Source of the DNA: Micromonospora sp. HK10
GTDB lineage: Bacteria > Actinomycetota > Actinomycetes > Mycobacteriales > Micromonosporaceae
Reading direction: 5' to 3'
Assembly: GCF_000982955.1 (NCBI RefSeq)
Contig: NZ_KQ058809.1
Span: 1 to 62,353 of the forward strand
Length of the DNA stretch: 62,353 nt
Program-made: the position numbers and the translations under genes
In this document: positions 43,578-52,426 of the stretch, piece after piece
Position numbering within the stretch: the first letter of the stretch is position 1
Layout of the letters: each line of letters starts with the position of its first letter
The notes under the pieces: generated by a model
The model's input: only the letters and a program-made list of their open reading frames with translations
The model's database searches: none
Told to the model about the DNA's origin: nothing

Positions 43578-44187
43578 TGGCGAACTCGGCGGGTGGATTC
43601 GTCTGGTCCTCGTACATGAACGTGCAGTACATGGCATGCATGATCGCCGACGCTAAGTCCTCGGCGATTCCAGGCTCCAGAGAACCGAGAACAATCGGGT
43701 GGTCAGCCAACCGCGCCGCCGTACTTTCGTGAGAGCCCACCAAGGCAATCACAGGAACACCGATTTCGGTGGCAGCGACGATCGCATTGTTAACATTCAC
43801 GCTCTCGCCGGAAACCGAAAAGACACACAGGACGTCGCCGCTGCGGGCATTGCACTCGAAGATCACTCGAAGCGCGTTCTCGGCACCGAAATCATTGGCA
43901 GCGGCGCTGAGCATGGCGGCATCCGCGCCGAGACAGGATGCCCGGAAGGGCCTGCCCCCGGAGCGTCTGGTATTCAGCGTCAACCCGATCGCAAGGTGCG
44001 ACGCCAGGGTACCGCTGCCGCCGTTGCCGGCGGTCCACACCATCGCATCTCGGCGTCGAGCTTCGGCGAGCACCCTGACCGCCTGGTCGATTGCGGCCCC
44101 GTTCACGACTGCGGTTGCTCGTCGCCAGCTGTCAATGTAAGTTGTCGCAAAACTCACGCTTTGCCGCCCATCCGTCGTGACCCGCAT
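43567..44187 (-). CDS. Phosphoheptose-isomerase-like SIS-domain protein
   Basis: 206 residues from ATG 44187, which follows AAGGTG. SIS-domain phosphosugar motifs are WTAGNGGSGTLASHLAIGL and VFSVSGESVNVNNAI (equivalent to SxSGxSxNV), as in GmhA, which converts sedoheptulose 7-phosphate to a heptose 7-phosphate. In a cluster with a sugar-phosphate cyclase and a kinase it points to a C7 sugar precursor, though other phosphosugars are possible. Confidence 0.8.
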   Translation of the reverse strand: MRVTTDGRQSVSFATTYIDSWRRATAVVNGAAIDQAVRVLAEARRRDAMVWTAGNGGSGTLASHLAIGLTLNTRRSGGRPFRASCLGADAAMLSAAANDFGAENALRVIFECNARSGDVLCVFSVSGESVNVNNAIVAATEIGVPVIALVGSHESTAARLADHPIVLGSLEPGIAEDLASAIMHAMYCTFMYEDQTNPPAEFANAS

Positions 44188-44258
44188 GCTATGCACCTTG
44201 CATGGACGATTGTGGCCTGCGGCGACACGACTTGCCAGCGGAAGGAGGGTGTGCGCCA

Positions 44259-45251
44259 TTGCCCCATAATAATATTTACGTGCCGCCGCAGCGAATTGGC
44301 ATCAAGACGCTCACCGCCGACGACGCGGCCCGCGCGGGCGTTCTGGTGGAGGCCGCCCTGGAGGCTTTCGGCCTCGACGGCTATACCGTTGCGTCCCTGA
44401 CGAGGCACTCGAACGTGACGGCACGGCTGGTTTCCGAGGACGGCCCACCGCTCGCGCTGCGGCTGAGGAGCGGACCGACCGTCGACGGCCGGACCGAGTT
44501 CGAGTGGTTGAGCGCGGTACGGCGCGGCACCGATGTTCGTGTCGTCGAACCGTTCGCCGACGACTTCCACCGCAACACCCGGGTCGTCGTTGACGCCGAC
44601 GGCATTCCCGTCGAGTGTGCCCTCTTCCACTGGGCCGCCGGCCGGCCGCTCGCGGCCGACCTGAGCGAGACGAACTACCACAAGCTGGGCTGGATGAGCG
44701 CCTCGCTGCACGAATTCGCGTCCAAATGGGTCGCGCCGCCCGGCCTCAAGCCGCTCGTGTGGGACCGGACGATGTACTATGCGGGAACCTCGCTGGTGAT
44801 CACGGATCCTCGCCACCGTGAGTACGTTTCCCGGCACGATGCCCAGACGGTTGCAGCGGTTGCCGAGGAAGCCGATGCCGAGCTGGGCCGACTCGCCGAG
44901 TGTCCGGACCGGATCTTCCTCCACGGCAACATCGAGATGTGGAACGTTCTGACGACGAGTCCGGGCGAGCTGCGGCTGCTCGACTTCGAGGACGTGATGT
45001 TCGGGCATCCGGTACTCGACATCGCGATCACGTTCTACTACGGCCGCGAACGCTCGGATCACCCCTTGCTGTGCCGCGCCTACGAAGCCGGCTACCGCAG
45101 CGTCCGTGCATGGCCGGTGCGTGATTCCCGTCAGATGGATCTGCTCACCGCCGCCCGGGCCGCGATGCTGCTGAACCACGCCCTGCTCACGGAGAAGGAG
45201 AAGCGGCCGGTCACCGATCGGTTACTCCCGTTGATCCTCGCGGCGGCGTGA
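44259..45251 (+). CDS. APH-fold kinase with HGN in place of HGD
   Basis: 330 residues from TTG 44259, which follows GGAGGG by 9 bases (ATG 44202 is possible but lies 14 bases from the divergent SIS start). The APH/HSK2-like fold has ALRLRSG, LFHWAAGRPL, the catalytic loop FLHGNIEMWNVL and metal motif LLDFEDVMFG. The usual catalytic Asp of HGD is Asn here, so activity may be weak or the residue substituted. A role in phosphorylating the cyclitol or in self-resistance is plausible. Confidence 0.7.
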   Translation: MPHNNIYVPPQRIGIKTLTADDAARAGVLVEAALEAFGLDGYTVASLTRHSNVTARLVSEDGPPLALRLRSGPTVDGRTEFEWLSAVRRGTDVRVVEPFADDFHRNTRVVVDADGIPVECALFHWAAGRPLAADLSETNYHKLGWMSASLHEFASKWVAPPGLKPLVWDRTMYYAGTSLVITDPRHREYVSRHDAQTVAAVAEEADAELGRLAECPDRIFLHGNIEMWNVLTTSPGELRLLDFEDVMFGHPVLDIAITFYYGRERSDHPLLCRAYEAGYRSVRAWPVRDSRQMDLLTAARAAMLLNHALLTEKEKRPVTDRLLPLILAAA

Positions 45252-46139
45252 GGGCCGCGAACCCGGATGCAGGAACCAGTCCGTCATACCGGCGGCCCAG
45301 CCGGCTATCCAGGCGAGTTCTCCCCTGACTCTGAACCGCCCGCCACCGAGCATCGTCCTACCGCGTCGCTTGAGCGCATGGACGAGTTTCCAGAGCATGT
45401 ACCAGTCGCGCTGGGCGAGGTACTTGCCGTAGTAGGCGCCCTGACCCCGGCCGTACGCGTAACGTAGGGCGACGTAGTCGGCCTCGGTGCGCCAACTACG
45501 ATGGCGTACCAGCGCACCAGGCTCGAAGACTATCGTGTAGTCCGCGCGAAGCAGCCGGTAGCCATAATCGTTGTCCTCCGCAGAGGGAAAACGCGTGCCC
45601 GGACCGATACGGGTGTCGAAGGGCCCGATCTCCGCATGGGTCGCCGCGCGAAGGGCGAAGTTGAAGGTGGCGAGCGGGTCGGTGGTGGTACGACCGCTGA
45701 ACGTCGCAGGCTTCTCGCTGGTGTGGAGCGACGGCGCGAAGGCGCCCTGTTCCTCCGCCTCCCCGGCGATCACCCGACCGGTGATGACCGCTTTTGGGCC
45801 GGCGGCGACGAGCGCCCGCACGATCGCCTCGAACCAGTCCTTGTCGACGATGCAGTCATCGTCGATGACAACGATGACCGGATGGGTCGCGTGCCCGAAG
45901 GCAATGTTCCGGCTGCGGCTGAGACCGGCCGTGTCCGACTTTATGTACCGAAGGGTGACTGATTTCGGCACCTGCAGCGCGGCCATCTCCTCATTGGGGA
46001 CATCGCTCTGGTCGACGACAATGATCTCGTCCGGCGCCCGCGTACCCTCCAGAACGGATCGAACGGCGTCGAGAAGAAGCTGCGGGCGATTACGCGAGCT
46101 GATCAGAAGGCTGACTGGCAGATCGTCGATCATCTCCAC
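45222..46139 (-). CDS. GT2-family glycosyltransferase
   Basis: 305 residues with GT-A features: SLLISSRNRPQLLLDAVRSV, IIVVDQSD, and VVIDDDCIVD (DxD-type metal motif), then EIGPFDTRIGPGTRF and EDNDYGYRLL. It transfers a sugar from an NDP-sugar. No N-terminal membrane segment; weak hydrophobic stretches near the C-terminus. It overlaps the convergent kinase by 30 bases. It probably glycosylates the cyclitol product or a lipid/polymer acceptor. Confidence 0.82.
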   Translation of the reverse strand: MEMIDDLPVSLLISSRNRPQLLLDAVRSVLEGTRAPDEIIVVDQSDVPNEEMAALQVPKSVTLRYIKSDTAGLSRSRNIAFGHATHPVIVVIDDDCIVDKDWFEAIVRALVAAGPKAVITGRVIAGEAEEQGAFAPSLHTSEKPATFSGRTTTDPLATFNFALRAATHAEIGPFDTRIGPGTRFPSAEDNDYGYRLLRADYTIVFEPGALVRHRSWRTEADYVALRYAYGRGQGAYYGKYLAQRDWYMLWKLVHALKRRGRTMLGGGRFRVRGELAWIAGWAAGMTDWFLHPGSRPSRRREDQRE

Positions 46140-46395
46140 CTCCGGCAGGCCGGACGATCAGATTAGCCGCCGTCGGCGGCTGAACCAAGGCGCCCTTGCC
46201 GACGAGCGAGGCCTGTCGCTGGCCACGTTGATCAATGATCAGGTGTGCTCTCATCGGATCCGTGCACTGGCAGGCGTCGTCTGGCGAGTGCACGAGCAGT
46301 CCTCCCGGCCCGGTAGACAAGTCGCGTTGAAGCCCGGAGCCAGTCAGGCGTAGGGCCAGTCCGGGCCGAGAGGGCTCTCTCGTACATCCTCACTG
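46140..46395. other. Intergenic gap before the transporter operon
   Basis: 256 bases between the start of the GT2 gene and the end of the MFS gene. It holds the GT2 promoter, and I see no further feature. Confidence 0.4.
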
Positions 46396-47733
46396 TCAGG
46401 AGTGCAGTCGCCAGGCCGCTGCGGCGGCTGCAGCAGGCAGCAGTGCGGTGATGGCCAACGCGGCGGCTGGTCCGTTTGGCTGCCACAGGGCGGCGCAGAG
46501 CGCGGTGCCGCCACCACCGCCCACGAAGGTGGCCAGGGTGAGCAGCCCGATTGCGCCGCCGCGGCAAGGTGGCGGGGCGTGTTTGGTGGCTTCTGCCGTG
46601 AGCAGCATCTGCGCGATCGCCGAGGCGGCGAACGCGGCCGTGGCGGCGGCCGCGACGCCGATCGGACCGGTGTCGACGGCCGCGTAGCACAGCGTGCCCG
46701 CGAACAGCAGGCTCACCGCCGACAGGACGTATCGGGCAGGCAGGCGGCGGGCGGCGGCTGAGGCGCCTCGGGCCAGCGCGGCACCAACGGCGGCGCCGGG
46801 CAGCAGGAGCAGCCCGATGTGCGTGGTGCCATAGCCGAGCTTCGTCAGTAGGTGGGGCGCCGCGTAAAGGATGGCGAACAGGCCGGCGTAGACGCCCGCG
46901 CCGGCGAGCGCCGCGCGCCGAAACCATGCGGCCGACAAGACGCCGTCGAGGACGAACCCGCCGGGGTGGCGTCGGCTACGGATGGCGAGGATGAGCCCGG
47001 TGGCTGCGGTGGCGGCAGCCGTCGCCGTAATGGTGACCGCGCTGGTGTGTTGGGCCGCGGTTTGGGCGGTCAGGAGGAGTCCGGCGGCGACGACCGCGAG
47101 CAGTCCCGCTCCGAGCCAATCCAGCGGTTCTCGGTGTCGTCGTGGGGTGGTAAGGGGCCAGCACAGCGGGATTGCGGCGATGGACAGCACGGGCAGGGCG
47201 AGTGCCACCCGCCACGACCAGGCCACTGCCACTGCCCCGGCCAACGGCGCGGTGGCACTGAATACGGCTAGGCAGGCGCCGAACCGGGCCAATGCCGCCG
47301 GGCGTTGCGACGCCGGCAGGTGGGCGGCCGTCGCGAGTGCGGTGGCTTGGGCCGCGCCGGAGCCCACCGCCAGCAGGATTCGACCGGTCACGACGGCGGC
47401 CAGGTTGGGGGCGACCGCGCACGCCAGCGCTCCGGCGGTAAGCAGTGTGACGGCGATCAGCATGACCGGGCGGCTGCCCCACAGATCGGTGATGCGTCCG
47501 GCAGTGACCGCACCGACGCCGATGCCCATGGCGTACGCGGTGAGGATCCACGCGAGCGCTGGACCGCTGGCGTGGAGATGCTGGGCGGCGGCCGGGAGCG
47601 CGACGGCGGCGGCGCTGACGCCGTAGACAGCGGGCCCGTAGAGGACGCCCAACCGCCACCCGGGTCCGGGTGCGATGGGCACTTTGTTACGGGGAACGGC
47701 CTCCTCGGCCAGCATGGTGGTCCGCCGTGTCAT
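46396..47733 (-). CDS. MFS drug-efflux-type transporter
   Basis: 445 residues with 12-14 hydrophobic segments and the MFS motif A (AGRITDLWGSRPVML) between helices 2 and 3. It resembles proton antiporters of the DHA family that export drugs. Its ATG overlaps the stop of the upstream permease (ATGA), and both sit behind a MarR regulator. It may export the cyclitol product or a toxic compound. Confidence 0.85.
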   Translation of the reverse strand: MTRRTTMLAEEAVPRNKVPIAPGPGWRLGVLYGPAVYGVSAAAVALPAAAQHLHASGPALAWILTAYAMGIGVGAVTAGRITDLWGSRPVMLIAVTLLTAGALACAVAPNLAAVVTGRILLAVGSGAAQATALATAAHLPASQRPAALARFGACLAVFSATAPLAGAVAVAWSWRVALALPVLSIAAIPLCWPLTTPRRHREPLDWLGAGLLAVVAAGLLLTAQTAAQHTSAVTITATAAATAATGLILAIRSRRHPGGFVLDGVLSAAWFRRAALAGAGVYAGLFAILYAAPHLLTKLGYGTTHIGLLLLPGAAVGAALARGASAAARRLPARYVLSAVSLLFAGTLCYAAVDTGPIGVAAAATAAFAASAIAQMLLTAEATKHAPPPCRGGAIGLLTLATFVGGGGGTALCAALWQPNGPAAALAITALLPAAAAAAAWRLHS

Positions 47734-49058
47734 CGGATCCCCACCTTCGCCGCTGTCCCAGGGGCACGGACATCGCCGACAGGGGCTCGGCGATCAATCC
47801 CCCGGGCGGCGGCCCGCATGGCGGCCGCAGGGCTGGGAGATCGATGCAGCCGTGCCAGCACGACGACGGCGATGGCGGCAGGAGCCAACAGGAAGGGTCC
47901 GCTCAGCGCGACGATGACCGCGACCGCCAGAGCGGCCACCGCCGCGCTGACGCGCCAACGCGCTACCGGCAGCAGCCGCACTGCCGCAGCGAGGCCGACC
48001 ACCGTGACGCAGGCGAGCAAGGCGGCGAACATGCGCACCAGCAGATCCACGGTGACGATGCCAGGAGCGACTGCGGCGATCACCGCGACGACGGCTCCGG
48101 CGGCGGCCTGCACGGCGACGCTGCGCCAAGGGACACCCTGGCGAGCCACCGCGATGCGAGAAGGTAGGACGTGGTGACGGGCCAGGGACACACCGGCCCG
48201 TGCGCCAGCGGCGACGAACGTGAAGCTGGCGCCGAAGGTGAGCAGTACCGCCAACACGGCGACCGTTCCGGTCGCCCACGGCTTTCCGGTTGCGCCGAGC
48301 AGGTGTATCAACGGCACCGGTGTGTCACCGGCGGTGTCGCCGAGAACCCCGACGGTGCAGATCGCCAACCCGGTGTAGAGCACGATGACGACGCTCAGGC
48401 TCGCGACTGCGGCCCGTCGCACCTGCCGGGGGTGAGTGAACTCCGCTGACAGGTTGGCGGTGGCCTCCCAGCCGCAGATGGCGGCGAACAGCACGGCGGC
48501 GGCGCTGCCGACGCCGGCGGCTCCGTGGGGCGCGAACGGCGTGAGTCGTTCGGTGTCGACGCGGGGTCCGGCCACGGCGATGACCGCGACGAGCAACGCC
48601 ACCAGGGCTGCGGTCAGCGCTAGGTGCAGCCGGCCGGACAGGCGTAGCCCCATGAGATTCGCCCCGTACACCGCGGCGAGGAGCAGTGCGGAGATGCCGG
48701 CGACCGTGGTGGGTGAGGCGTCGAGCACGGCTGCGGTGTAGCGAGCACCGGCGATCGCGCCCGCGACTACCCCTACCGGCACCGCCGCATACAGCCAGCA
48801 GCCGACGACGGCGGCGGCGGGGGTGCCAAAGGCCCGGCTAGCGAACGTCGCTACTCCTCCGTCGTCTGGGTAACGGGCGCCGAGGGTCGCGAACGAGGTG
48901 GCGATGAGCACCGAGACGGCCATTAGCGCTGCCCAGGCCAGCAGCGACGCCGGTCCTGCGGCGCGGACGGCCAGTGCGGGCAGGACGAGGACTCCGGGGC
49001 CGAGGACCGCGCCGATACATAGGGCGGTTCCTCGTGCCACACCGATGTTGCCGGTCAC
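47730..49058 (-). CDS. APC-family amino-acid transporter
   Basis: 442 residues, about 12 hydrophobic segments. It starts GNIGVARGTALCIGAVLGPG, the APC helix 1 motif, and includes ARYPDDGGVATFASRAFG. This resembles YjeH/CadB-type amino-acid exporters. Start and stop overlap its neighbours by 4 bases each, so it forms an operon MarR-APC-MFS. Confidence 0.82.
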   Translation of the reverse strand: MTGNIGVARGTALCIGAVLGPGVLVLPALAVRAAGPASLLAWAALMAVSVLIATSFATLGARYPDDGGVATFASRAFGTPAAAVVGCWLYAAVPVGVVAGAIAGARYTAAVLDASPTTVAGISALLLAAVYGANLMGLRLSGRLHLALTAALVALLVAVIAVAGPRVDTERLTPFAPHGAAGVGSAAAVLFAAICGWEATANLSAEFTHPRQVRRAAVASLSVVIVLYTGLAICTVGVLGDTAGDTPVPLIHLLGATGKPWATGTVAVLAVLLTFGASFTFVAAGARAGVSLARHHVLPSRIAVARQGVPWRSVAVQAAAGAVVAVIAAVAPGIVTVDLLVRMFAALLACVTVVGLAAAVRLLPVARWRVSAAVAALAVAVIVALSGPFLLAPAAIAVVVLARLHRSPSPAAAMRAAARGIDRRAPVGDVRAPGTAAKVGIR

Positions 49059-49579
49059 CGGGCGTCCTCCCCGCCTCGGCTGGCGTCGTCTGGGCGGGAG
49101 CGCGTGGCCACCACGCGCAGCACGTGGGCGATGTTGTCTCTTGGCGGCATCCCTGGGCCGGCGAACAGCTCCGCCTGCCGGGCGTGCACGAGGCGTTGCA
49201 GTTCCCGGGCAAGGTCCAGGCCGGCCTGCGTGGGTCTGACGACGACGCGCCGGCGGTCACGCTCGTGTAGCTGGCGGCGCACGAGGTCCCGGTCGACGAG
49301 CATGCTGAGCGTGTTGGTGAGGGTGGCCTTGGCGATGCCCACCTCCACGGCGATGGCGCGGGGCTCGACCACTCTGCGGGCGCAGATGAGCACCAGCACG
49401 TCGTAGCTGGTCCAGGTCATGCCCGCCTCCCGCAACACCGTGCGTTCGAGATGCGCGCGGACGGTGTTCGCGGTGCGGCATAGCTGCGCCACTGCGTCCG
49501 GGCGCGGCGGCGGTGCCGGTCGAGAGTTGACGGGTGGGCGGTAGACCCCCGCGATCTGCCGCCGGGTGGAGGCGCTCAT
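49055..49579 (-). CDS. MarR-family transcriptional regulator
   Basis: 174 residues. Winged-helix domain: TWTSYDVLVLICARRVVEPR, IAVEVGIAKATLTNTLSMLV and the wing DRRRVVVRPTQAG. MarR proteins usually repress the operon they head and are released by small ligands. It is the first gene of the transporter operon. Confidence 0.85.
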   Translation of the reverse strand: MSASTRRQIAGVYRPPVNSRPAPPPRPDAVAQLCRTANTVRAHLERTVLREAGMTWTSYDVLVLICARRVVEPRAIAVEVGIAKATLTNTLSMLVDRDLVRRQLHERDRRRVVVRPTQAGLDLARELQRLVHARQAELFAGPGMPPRDNIAHVLRVVATRSRPDDASRGGEDAR

Positions 49580-49766
49580 CGTGGCCTCCGCAGGTGTCGC
49601 GGTCGGCGCAGGGTGTGCCGGTTGCGATGTTGGCCCTTGCTGCCGGCGCGGTCGGCCGGTGGCGGCGGTTCAGGTGTGGGCAGGCATGGATGCTGGTTCT
49701 GGTCGATGCGCATGTTTCACCCCCGTGATGTGTGCGCGGTCGGATGTCGTGGTGCGAGGTCGGGCC

Positions 49767-50846
49767 TCACCTGCTCTCGTCGAGCGGGGCGCCGCGTTCG
49801 CGCATGAACGGCACCGGGTCGGTGGAGTTGGCGTTGCTGAGGTCGCAGCGCGATCCGTCGCAGACCGCCTGGTGGGTTTCGAAGTGCAGGTGCGGGCCGG
49901 AGGAATGGCCGCTGGTGCCGACCAGTCCGATCGGCTGGCCCGCTTGCACGGTGTCGCCGACGCGTACGTCGGGGCGGCGGACCATGTGGCAATACCGCGT
50001 GCCGTAGCCGCCGGCGTGCACCAGGTCCACGTACCAGCCGCATCCGCGGGTGCTCGGACTGCCGTCGATGTCGCAGTTGCCGGTGCCGGGGTCGCAGCCG
50101 GACCACACCACCTCGCCGGCGCTGGCCGCGCGGATGACGGTGTTGCGGGCGCCGATCAGGTCCACGCCAGCGTGCAGCCGTCCAGCCCGTGGCCCGTAGC
50201 CGCTACCCACGGCGGCCTGCACGGGCAGTGTCCATCCCGACGCCGCTACGTTCGGGGCGCTGCCGCAGACGGCGAGGCTGGCACCGGGCAGGTCGCTGAT
50301 CGCGGCGACGCCGGTCACGGCCGCGACGATTTGCTCGGCGTCCTGCTCGTATTCGCCGTACTTGTCGGGGAAAGCCGAGACCTGGACCCGTTGCGCGGCG
50401 ACGGTCAGTGGCAGCTGCTGCCAGTCGGGGATGCGCAGCAGCTTGTCGTAGAACTTCCCGGCGGCGTAGACGGGGTCGAGGATCTGGGCCGGGGTGCCCC
50501 ATCCCTGGCTGGGCCGTTGCTGGAACAGGCCAACGGAGTCGCGGTCGCCGCCGCGCAGGTTCCGCAGGCTGGACTCGACCATGGCTGTGGCCACCGCGAT
50601 GACCCAGCCTCGGGCCGGTATCCCCCGCTGCTGGCCGACTGTGACGATCGTGGCCGCGTTGGTGACCTGCTCGCTGTTCCACCGGCCGACCCCGCCGCGC
50701 GTGCCCGCGCTGCTCGGGCTTTGTCCAGCGGCGGGGGCGCAGGCTGCGGCTGGCGCCTCGGTGATCACCGACGCCAGCGGCAGACCGCACACCAGCAGCA
50801 GCGCAGCCACCACGGCGACGCCGACGCCGGCCCGCTGCCCGTTCAT
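49767..50846 (-). CDS. Lysozyme-like plus M23 peptidase, conjugative wall hydrolase
   Basis: 359 residues with an N-terminal signal/anchor segment (VGVAVVAALLLVCGLPLAS). A lysozyme-like (SLT) domain follows (AVATAMVESSLRN, GLFQQRPSQGWG), then a C-terminal M23 (LytM) domain with zinc ligands HAGVDL, YCHM and HLHFE. Together these cut both glycan and peptide in peptidoglycan, as VirB1-type transfer hydrolases do. ATG 50846 overlaps the lipoprotein stop (ATGA). It is the last gene of the transfer operon. Exported, acting in the cell wall. Confidence 0.88.
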   Translation of the reverse strand: MNGQRAGVGVAVVAALLLVCGLPLASVITEAPAAACAPAAGQSPSSAGTRGGVGRWNSEQVTNAATIVTVGQQRGIPARGWVIAVATAMVESSLRNLRGGDRDSVGLFQQRPSQGWGTPAQILDPVYAAGKFYDKLLRIPDWQQLPLTVAAQRVQVSAFPDKYGEYEQDAEQIVAAVTGVAAISDLPGASLAVCGSAPNVAASGWTLPVQAAVGSGYGPRAGRLHAGVDLIGARNTVIRAASAGEVVWSGCDPGTGNCDIDGSPSTRGCGWYVDLVHAGGYGTRYCHMVRRPDVRVGDTVQAGQPIGLVGTSGHSSGPHLHFETHQAVCDGSRCDLSNANSTDPVPFMRERGAPLDESR

Positions 50847-51334
50847 CGCCGGGTGTCCTTCGGCATGCCGAGAGTGGCCACCAGCCAGCGTTGGCCGTCG
50901 CGTACGCACACCACGCGCAGCACGCCCGCGTCCGTGCCGACGTCGACCTCCGCCCGCCCTGGGGTGGTGGTGACGACGCGGCCGGGTGCGGTGATCCGGG
51001 TGGCGGGCACGTTGGCCGGGTCGACGGTGTCGAGCAGGTCCGCATAGCCGCGCACGGCGTACGGGCGCACGTCGGCGCGCCACTGGCCGGCCGGCAGGTC
51101 CGGGCGTGCCCACTGGGCGACGAACCGTGTCGCCGCGGCCGCGGCTGCGGGGTCCGCGGCGGTGGATCGAGTGGGCAGGACACCGTCAGGGTCCGGAAGC
51201 ATGTCGGCCGGCGGTGTCACCGCCGGAGGGCTGCTCGCCTGCGGGGCGGCAGCTCCGGTCGTACGGCTGGTACAGCCAGCCGCCAGCAGCATCGCAGCCA
51301 CCAGGAGTGTGCCTCGGCTGCGAGTGCGGGTCAT
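50843..51334 (-). CDS. Lipoprotein of the transfer operon
   Basis: 163 residues. It begins with a lipoprotein signal peptide and lipobox LLAAGCTS (cleavage before Cys 21). The exported part (RFVAQWARPDLPAGQWRADV, ITAPGRVVTTTPGRAEVDVG) looks like a small NTF2/TcpC-like domain. It is coupled by 4-base overlaps to both neighbours. Likely a wall-side component of the transfer apparatus. Confidence 0.7.
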   Translation of the reverse strand: MTRTRSRGTLLVAAMLLAAGCTSRTTGAAAPQASSPPAVTPPADMLPDPDGVLPTRSTAADPAAAAAATRFVAQWARPDLPAGQWRADVRPYAVRGYADLLDTVDPANVPATRITAPGRVVTTTPGRAEVDVGTDAGVLRVVCVRDGQRWLVATLGMPKDTRR

Positions 51335-51570
51335 GCCTGCTCCGGGGGCTCGTGGGGCGCCGGGTCCCGCGCTGGCGGGGCGCCGAGCGCGGCGTTGACG
51401 CGCTGCCCGAGCAGACGCAACCGGTGGTGGACGTCGATCAGCGCCGCACGTCGCTGCGCGGTGGGATGCCGGCTGGCGGCGCCAACGAGGGCACCAATGT
51501 CGTCGCGCAACTGGGTAAGGCTGCCGCTGATCGCCGCGAGGGGAGCGTCGAACGAGGTGCTGGTAGTCAC
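51331..51570 (-). CDS. Small helical protein of the transfer operon
   Basis: 79 residues, starting GTG 51570, which overlaps the upstream stop (GTGA). Helical (LAAISGSLTQLRDDIGALVG, AALIDVHHRLRLLGQRVNA). No family recognised. The gene is supported by its 4-base overlaps on both sides rather than by homology. The longer frame up to 51900 is not used. Confidence 0.6.
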   Translation of the reverse strand: MTTSTSFDAPLAAISGSLTQLRDDIGALVGAASRHPTAQRRAALIDVHHRLRLLGQRVNAALGAPPARDPAPHEPPEQA

Positions 51571-51827
51571 TCGTCGACGTCGCGGGTGTAGTCGCCGTCG
51601 AGGTACCCGTCGCTGGCCCAGTCCAGCTCCGTGTCCCGTCGTGTCTGCTCGTCGATGTCCGTCCACTGCTGCCTCTCTTCCTGCTGGTCGTCGCGCCAGG
51701 TGTCGCGTGCCTCGTGGATGCCGGCGATGAAGTCGTCGAGGGTGTCGAGCCCGACGCGCAGGCCCGCCAGCGCGGCCTCGAACCGTTGCCAGTCCCAGAC
51801 GCTGGTGATCTCGGCTGGGTGTGTCAT
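51567..51827 (-). CDS. Small acidic protein of the transfer operon
   Basis: 86 residues, acidic, starting MTHPAEITSVWDWQRFEAAL and rich in D/E/Q/W near the end. No domain recognised. Its ATG overlaps the upstream 200-residue gene, and its stop overlaps the next start. Confidence 0.6.
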   Translation of the reverse strand: MTHPAEITSVWDWQRFEAALAGLRVGLDTLDDFIAGIHEARDTWRDDQQEERQQWTDIDEQTRRDTELDWASDGYLDGDYTRDVDE

Positions 51828-52426
51828 CTGCTGCCCCCTGTCTCCTGGGCCGCCGCCGCAGGCGCCGGCCGTGCGCGGATGTCCTCGCTGACGGCGTCAT
51901 CGGCGATGTCCGGCCAGGGCTGGGCCCAGACGGTGTCCAGGCTGCGGGGGGTGTGCTGGCCGTGCCGGCAGCGGGTGGTGTCCCACTGCTGCCATCTGGT
52001 CCGTGCGCGGTGCAGCGCCTCGTGCCACCGCAGCGGCGCGTCGGGGTCCGCCTTGGCCGAGTAGGCGTGATGCCACGACACGGCCAGAGCGGTCAGCTCC
52101 TCCACCAGGGCCGGATGCGCCGGCCAGCACGCGCCGAGGTCCTGCGCCAGCCCGTACCGGTCGGACAGCCACCGGGTCCAGGCGATCAGCCACGCCCACA
52201 GCTCGCGGGCGTCATCGCGGTGAAGGTCCCGCCAGCAGTGCCGCGCCGGCACGAACCCGGTCGGGCTGTCGAGCGCCTCGACGCGCTCGGACAGCGCCGC
52301 GTGGGCCTCGGCGAGCTGTTCCACCGCGCCGCGCAGCGTGTCGATCAGCCCGGCCAGCTCGGCGGTCGCGCGCTCCTGCGGCGACGCCTGCTCTGGGATG
52401 TCGAACAGGAAGGTCCGATCTGGCAT
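51824..52426 (-). CDS. Unknown 200-residue protein of the transfer operon
   Basis: Its start is the ATG that overlaps the coupling-protein stop (ATGA, 52426). The N-terminal 50 residues form a coiled-coil-like helix (RATAELAGLIDTLRGAVEQL). A tryptophan-rich middle (WRDLHRDDARELWAWLIAWT) follows and recalls DUF4913-type proteins common in actinobacterial conjugation loci. That family link is tentative. Confidence 0.55.
   Translation of the reverse strand: MPDRTFLFDIPEQASPQERATAELAGLIDTLRGAVEQLAEAHAALSERVEALDSPTGFVPARHCWRDLHRDDARELWAWLIAWTRWLSDRYGLAQDLGACWPAHPALVEELTALAVSWHHAYSAKADPDAPLRWHEALHRARTRWQQWDTTRCRHGQHTPRSLDTVWAQPWPDIADDAVSEDIRARPAPAAAAQETGGSR

Noticed and set aside
44154..45179. 341-codon minus frame over the APH-like kinase
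   Set aside because: Antisense to a kinase with clear motifs; product is Val/Gly/Arg-rich and has no domain.
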